DNA of 23,970 nt from JAMIFN01 sp035906235. Its GTDB lineage: Bacteria; Pseudomonadota; Gammaproteobacteria; Burkholderiales; Burkholderiaceae_C. Shown here piece after piece: positions 20,842 to 23,970 of this stretch (within the stretch, counting starts at the first letter, position 1; each line of letters starts with the position of its first letter). The notes beneath the pieces are model-generated. The model had not been told where the DNA came from and ran no database searches. It saw only the letters and a program-made list of their open reading frames with translations. The stretch covers positions 1 through 23,970 of the forward strand of contig JAMIFN010000007.1 in assembly GCA_035906235.1 (NCBI GenBank), written 5' to 3'. A program made the position numbers and the translations under genes.

Positions 20842-23424
20842 ATGAAAGCTGCTTCTCAACGCTTTGTTTGCCATCGTCAAGTGGCTTTACCCTCAGCGCT
20901 ACTGCGTGCGCCTCGGGCTTTGCCAGTGCGCGCACTGCGTCGCGCAAGGGTTTTGGGGTCTGGGCTGCATGTGCCCGCAGTTTCTGCCGAAACTGCTCTG
21001 ACCGGCATCACCCAAAACCTGTATATGCCCAAAACCGATGCGGCAGAGGATGAATTGGGCTTTGCCCTGCAAAGCAACCTCTACCAAATCGGCTACGACC
21101 AACGCGGGCGCATCACCAGCTTTGGCCGCAGTGCCCAGGCCACGGTGGGCTTGCCTGCCATGCATGAAACCCAAACCTACACTTGGGACAAAAACGGCAA
21201 CCCCAGCCAGATCACGGGCGTTCTCAAAGCCATGGCGGTGGGGCTAAGCAGCACTAATGGCACCAGCAACGCCAGCACGGCCAGCAATAAAGGTATTGCC
21301 CAGACAAACGCGGCAGCTACAACGCTGGCAGCGCCTACCGGCACTGCCACTACTACGGCCAACACCAGCGCTGCCTTTAGCCCGAAGGCCTTGCCCGAAT
21401 CGCTGCGCACTGGCCGCGCAGGGCGCAAAGCCTTGGGCTTTCAAGCGCTGCCCATCCCGCCCTCGCGTTTGGCAGCGCTGGCTGCACGCCCACCCTCACC
21501 GCGCCGCCATGCTGCAGGTGCCTTTGATTTACAAGGCAGGCCGCTGATTCATTCCGACAAAACCAGCGACTACATCTACTCAGCCGCCCAGCCAGATGCG
21601 GGCAACTACAACGCAGCAGGCATAGACACCAGTGCGGCGACGAAGGCCGTTTCAGGGGCTGCAGCCTATGCCAATTCCGCCAGCTTAGGCCAAGGCAAGG
21701 GCTTGCAGCATTTAGGTTTGCTAAGTGCCCCAAGTGCAGCAAGTGGAACAAGCCCAACCGCAGCAAACCCCACTGCGGCAAGCCAAGCGCCACAAGCTGC
21801 AGCACCAGCGGCTAAAACCATGGCTGCGGGCAGCAGCCATGGCAGCAACAGCAGCACCAATAACTTAACTGAACCCACGCCCGAACCCGTGCAAGCGGGC
21901 TATAGCGTCAACTATGACCTCAGCATCAACCCCAGCGCCAGCAACCGCAACACCGGCGCAGCGCTAAGCGCCAGCTTTATTGCCCCTGGTGCCACGGCGC
22001 CTGAGCCTGACATGATCCTCAGCAACAACTTAAGCTGGCCGCACGACGCCGCAGGCAATCTGCTGCGTGACTTCAACGACAACTTCCAACTGGGTTATGA
22101 CGCCGCTGGCCGCTTGGCACGCATGAGCTATGGCAACAGCTCAGCCTTCCAGTTTTATGACTTGAATGGCCAACGCATCTTTAAAACCGACAGCCAAAGC
22201 GATACCAACTTCAATACCCAAAACCCTGCTGGCAGCCTCAACCCCAGCACCTCGGGGGGGTTCTACCAATACGACCCAAACGGTAATCTGCTGTGGCAGC
22301 AAACCGTGGGTGGCCTCAGCACAGGCTTCTTAGAGCACGAAACAGCCACGCATTACTACTGGCTGCCCAATGAGCATGGCGACATCCTGATTGGCTTTGA
22401 TCAGGGCATCAACAGCTATGCGGTCTATACCGATCACCTCAACACCCCGCGCCTGGTCACCAAAATCGAGAACCCACAGAACCCGAAAGCGCTAACAGAC
22501 ACCAGCAACGACCTGCCAGAGGGCAACTATGGAGAACCGCAAGGCATCAGCCCCTTGGCGATACCTGTTTGGCAATGGAGCTATAGCCCCTTTGGTGCAG
22601 ACTTGGCCAATGGCTATGAAGCCAGACCCACCACGATCGCCAACAACTTCAAACCAGAGTTGTGGACTTGGGTGGGGTTGCCTGAAACAGGAGGCGCTGA
22701 CCCCTATCAAGTGGCGCAGGAGACTTGGCGCATTCAAGCTAACCTCAGCATCCCGCCTGTGCTCAGCATCCGCTACCCTGGGCAGTATTACGACTTTGAA
22801 ACAGGCTTGGTGCAAAACTGGTGGCGAACCTATGAGCCGCGTATTGGCAGATACACCTCAGCAGACCCGATTGGGCTCAATGGTGGGTGGAATAGGTTTG
22901 CTTACTCTAATCAAGACGGCATCAATCAGTATGACCCGTATGGGTTGTGGGTCTGGGGCGATCCAATTAATCAGAGCATTGTGGATGGTGCTGCGGGGTT
23001 TGGAGATGGCGTGTCATTTGGTATGACAGATACTATTAGTAATGAGTTTGGAATTAATGATTCTGTAAATCAATGTTCGAATTTATATAACGGTAGCAAG
23101 TATGCTGGGTATGCATGGGGTGTTGCGACAATGTGGCCAGCAGGCCTCAACGGTGGAGCCAGCTCTGTCTTTTGGTCTGGAACGGGAAATATGCAACGCG
23201 CAGCCTCATTGGGTAGATCATTGGAGTCGACCCCAATCGGGGCACTAATGAATCAACTAGGAGGAAAGACTCCATATTGGATGTGGAAAGCTGCCTCTGC
23301 AACATATGCCGCAAATGCACGAGGGGTTGCTATTAAAGTAGGGGTACAACCTGGGACAATTTGGCGGACAATTGAACAACCAATATTGAATGCGCGTAAA
23401 ATACCTATCAAAGTGGTTCCATAA
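20842..23424 (+). CDS. Rhs/YD-repeat protein with variable C-terminal toxin domain, probably 5'-truncated
   Basis: An 860-residue Rhs protein. Residues 1-50 are Arg/Ala-rich without a credible signal peptide, PAAR or other delivery domain, and the frame starts 5 bases after a repeat, so the true 5' part is probably lost. YD-type repeats lie near 80-125 and 395-460. Between them (about 127-390) sits a long Ala/Ser/Thr-rich low-complexity insert. The conserved core ends RYTSADPIGLNGG...YDPYGL at residue 702. The 158-residue C-terminal domain is of a different type from the upstream tip: GAAGFGDGVSFGMTDTI, VFWSGTGNMQRAASLGRSLE, TPIGALMNQLGG, MWKAASATYAANARGVAIKV and TIWRTIEQPIL. The W-S-G...A...T-P-x-G...A-S-x-x-[YF]-A plan recurs in polymorphic toxins, but I cannot name its activity. 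A small putative immunity gene starts 14 bases downstream. Confidence 0.82.
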   Translation: MKAASQRFVCHRQVALPSALLRAPRALPVRALRRARVLGSGLHVPAVSAETALTGITQNLYMPKTDAAEDELGFALQSNLYQIGYDQRGRITSFGRSAQATVGLPAMHETQTYTWDKNGNPSQITGVLKAMAVGLSSTNGTSNASTASNKGIAQTNAAATTLAAPTGTATTTANTSAAFSPKALPESLRTGRAGRKALGFQALPIPPSRLAALAARPPSPRRHAAGAFDLQGRPLIHSDKTSDYIYSAAQPDAGNYNAAGIDTSAATKAVSGAAAYANSASLGQGKGLQHLGLLSAPSAASGTSPTAANPTAASQAPQAAAPAAKTMAAGSSHGSNSSTNNLTEPTPEPVQAGYSVNYDLSINPSASNRNTGAALSASFIAPGATAPEPDMILSNNLSWPHDAAGNLLRDFNDNFQLGYDAAGRLARMSYGNSSAFQFYDLNGQRIFKTDSQSDTNFNTQNPAGSLNPSTSGGFYQYDPNGNLLWQQTVGGLSTGFLEHETATHYYWLPNEHGDILIGFDQGINSYAVYTDHLNTPRLVTKIENPQNPKALTDTSNDLPEGNYGEPQGISPLAIPVWQWSYSPFGADLANGYEARPTTIANNFKPELWTWVGLPETGGADPYQVAQETWRIQANLSIPPVLSIRYPGQYYDFETGLVQNWWRTYEPRIGRYTSADPIGLNGGWNRFAYSNQDGINQYDPYGLWVWGDPINQSIVDGAAGFGDGVSFGMTDTISNEFGINDSVNQCSNLYNGSKYAGYAWGVATMWPAGLNGGASSVFWSGTGNMQRAASLGRSLESTPIGALMNQLGGKTPYWMWKAASATYAANARGVAIKVGVQPGTIWRTIEQPILNARKIPIKVVP
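22218..22943 (+). repeat. Rhs core direct repeat, right copy
   Basis: Right partner of 19165-19890 at constant offset 3053. Similarity stops where the two C-terminal toxin domains begin, just after the DPxGL motif, as expected for cassette exchange at the core boundary. Confidence 0.85.
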
Positions 23425-23437
23425 CTTAAGTGTGAAA

Positions 23438-23719
23438 ATGAAAGAATTTTTAACGAAAAGCGGCGCACTAATCAAATGGGTAGATAAGGAAACTTTTCTT
23501 TATCTAAAAGACGATTTTTCTGTACTCTTATGGGTTGATTATGAGATTGGAATATTTAACTCTGGCAGAGTTATGAGAATTAAAAATCCTATGCATTGGG
23601 ATGCTCATCCAGAAAACTCAAAGAAAAATATTGAAAAACCGCAACTTGATGAGATTGTTTCCGATTTTATTTATTATTTTAAGCAGAATAATAAGAAGTT
23701 TCGAGTAGAAATGATTTGA
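23438..23719 (+). CDS. Putative immunity protein for the second Rhs toxin
   Basis: A 93-residue, soluble, Lys/Asp/Phe-rich protein without signal peptide, starting MKEFLTKSGALIKWVDKETF and containing LLWVDYEIGIFNSGRVMRIK and IVSDFIYYFKQNNKKF. The fold is unrecognised. The frame is open from 23390, but ATG 23438, 14 bases after the rhs stop, avoids overlap with the toxin. It is very AT-rich compared with the Rhs core, as immunity genes often are. Being cytoplasmic, it would fit a toxin acting in the cytoplasm. The role is inferred from position. Confidence 0.6.
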   Translation: MKEFLTKSGALIKWVDKETFLYLKDDFSVLLWVDYEIGIFNSGRVMRIKNPMHWDAHPENSKKNIEKPQLDEIVSDFIYYFKQNNKKFRVEMI

Positions 23720-23770
23720 TTATCATTTTTTGTGACATGTGGATTCTGTAATATAAAGTCTAAAATTGAA

Positions 23771-23970
23771 GGGCGGATTCAAACCTGAAGTGCAACACTC
23801 ATCAACTGGAGTAGATTGCACAAATGGAAACAACTTATCAACACTTACAACCAGAAGAGCGCATCACGCTAGCGAGCTTGAAAGCGCAGGGCTATAGCAT
23901 TCGAGCCATAGGCGCATTCATGAAACGCTCGCCCAGCACCATCAGCCGAGAGTTGGCACGCAACAGTGAT
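23771..23970 (+). mobile_element. IS30-family insertion sequence, left end (continues beyond window)
   Basis: GGGCGGATTCAAACCTGAAG followed by TGCAACAC, 50 bases ahead of an IS30-type transposase start, resembles the terminal inverted repeat of IS30-family elements related to IS1655. The exact left boundary and target duplication cannot be set without the right end. Confidence 0.6.
23824..23970 (+). CDS. IS30-family transposase, N-terminal fragment
   Basis: The 49 codons visible before the window ends read METTYQHLQPEERITLASLK and continue with a helix-turn-helix, SIRAIGAFMKRSPSTISREL, then ARNSD. The LxPEER...I...LkxxGxSxRxIAxxlxRSPSTISRELxRN pattern is characteristic of the IS30 transposase DNA-binding domain. 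The DDE catalytic domain lies outside the window, so integrity cannot be judged. Located about 100 bases after the putative immunity gene. Confidence 0.9.
   Translation, partial: METTYQHLQPEERITLASLKAQGYSIRAIGAFMKRSPSTISRELARNSD

Overview
The window reads as a chromosomal segment of a betaproteobacterium, most likely Burkholderiales. This rests on the gene set (TIGR03623-type RecB-like nuclease, DUF4126 protein, CyaY, AhpC/AhpF, class III alcohol dehydrogenase with FGH), a betaproteobacterial-looking 6S RNA, and fairly GC-rich coding DNA. It is an inference from remembered family patterns; no database search was possible.

Layout. 1-1.09 kb: 3' part of glnS, then about 0.5 kb of probably decayed coding sequence, then an unmistakable 6S RNA (about 1611-1781) with its own -10 box and a downstream T-run terminator. 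1.95-9.2 kb: a stretch rich in stress and detoxification functions: a universal stress protein, a secreted chalcone-isomerase-like protein, ahpC with a perfect OxyR-type half operator, ahpF, a small conserved-looking protein, iron superoxide dismutase sodB, and the translationally coupled glutathione-dependent formaldehyde pair frmA-fghA. 9.4-17.1 kb: housekeeping genes: psd, a UbiA-type prenyltransferase, a large Fe-S RecB-family nuclease, trxA, an RhlE-like DEAD-box helicase, a DUF4126 membrane protein and cyaY. 17.2-18.5 kb: clpX, without clpP upstream or lon downstream.

18.9-23.7 kb is an accessory Rhs/polymorphic-toxin island. It holds a disconnected N-terminal membrane-anchor peptide, an orphan Rhs tip with a toxin-44-like C-terminus, its overlapping lipoprotein (putative immunity) gene, then a larger but probably 5'-truncated rhs gene with a different C-terminal toxin domain and a small AT-rich putative immunity gene. 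The two Rhs core segments form a gap-free direct repeat with a constant offset of 3053 bp. The window ends inside an IS30-family insertion sequence.

One pattern crosses the whole window: six copies of an intergenic repeat with core GCTRCTCAGGCAG flanked by A- and T-rich tracts, in both orientations. All lie between genes, including both sides of clpX (inverted relative to each other) and immediately upstream of the larger rhs gene. At least one copy can fold as a terminator-like hairpin. The most novel candidates are this repeat family and the two toxin/immunity pairs.
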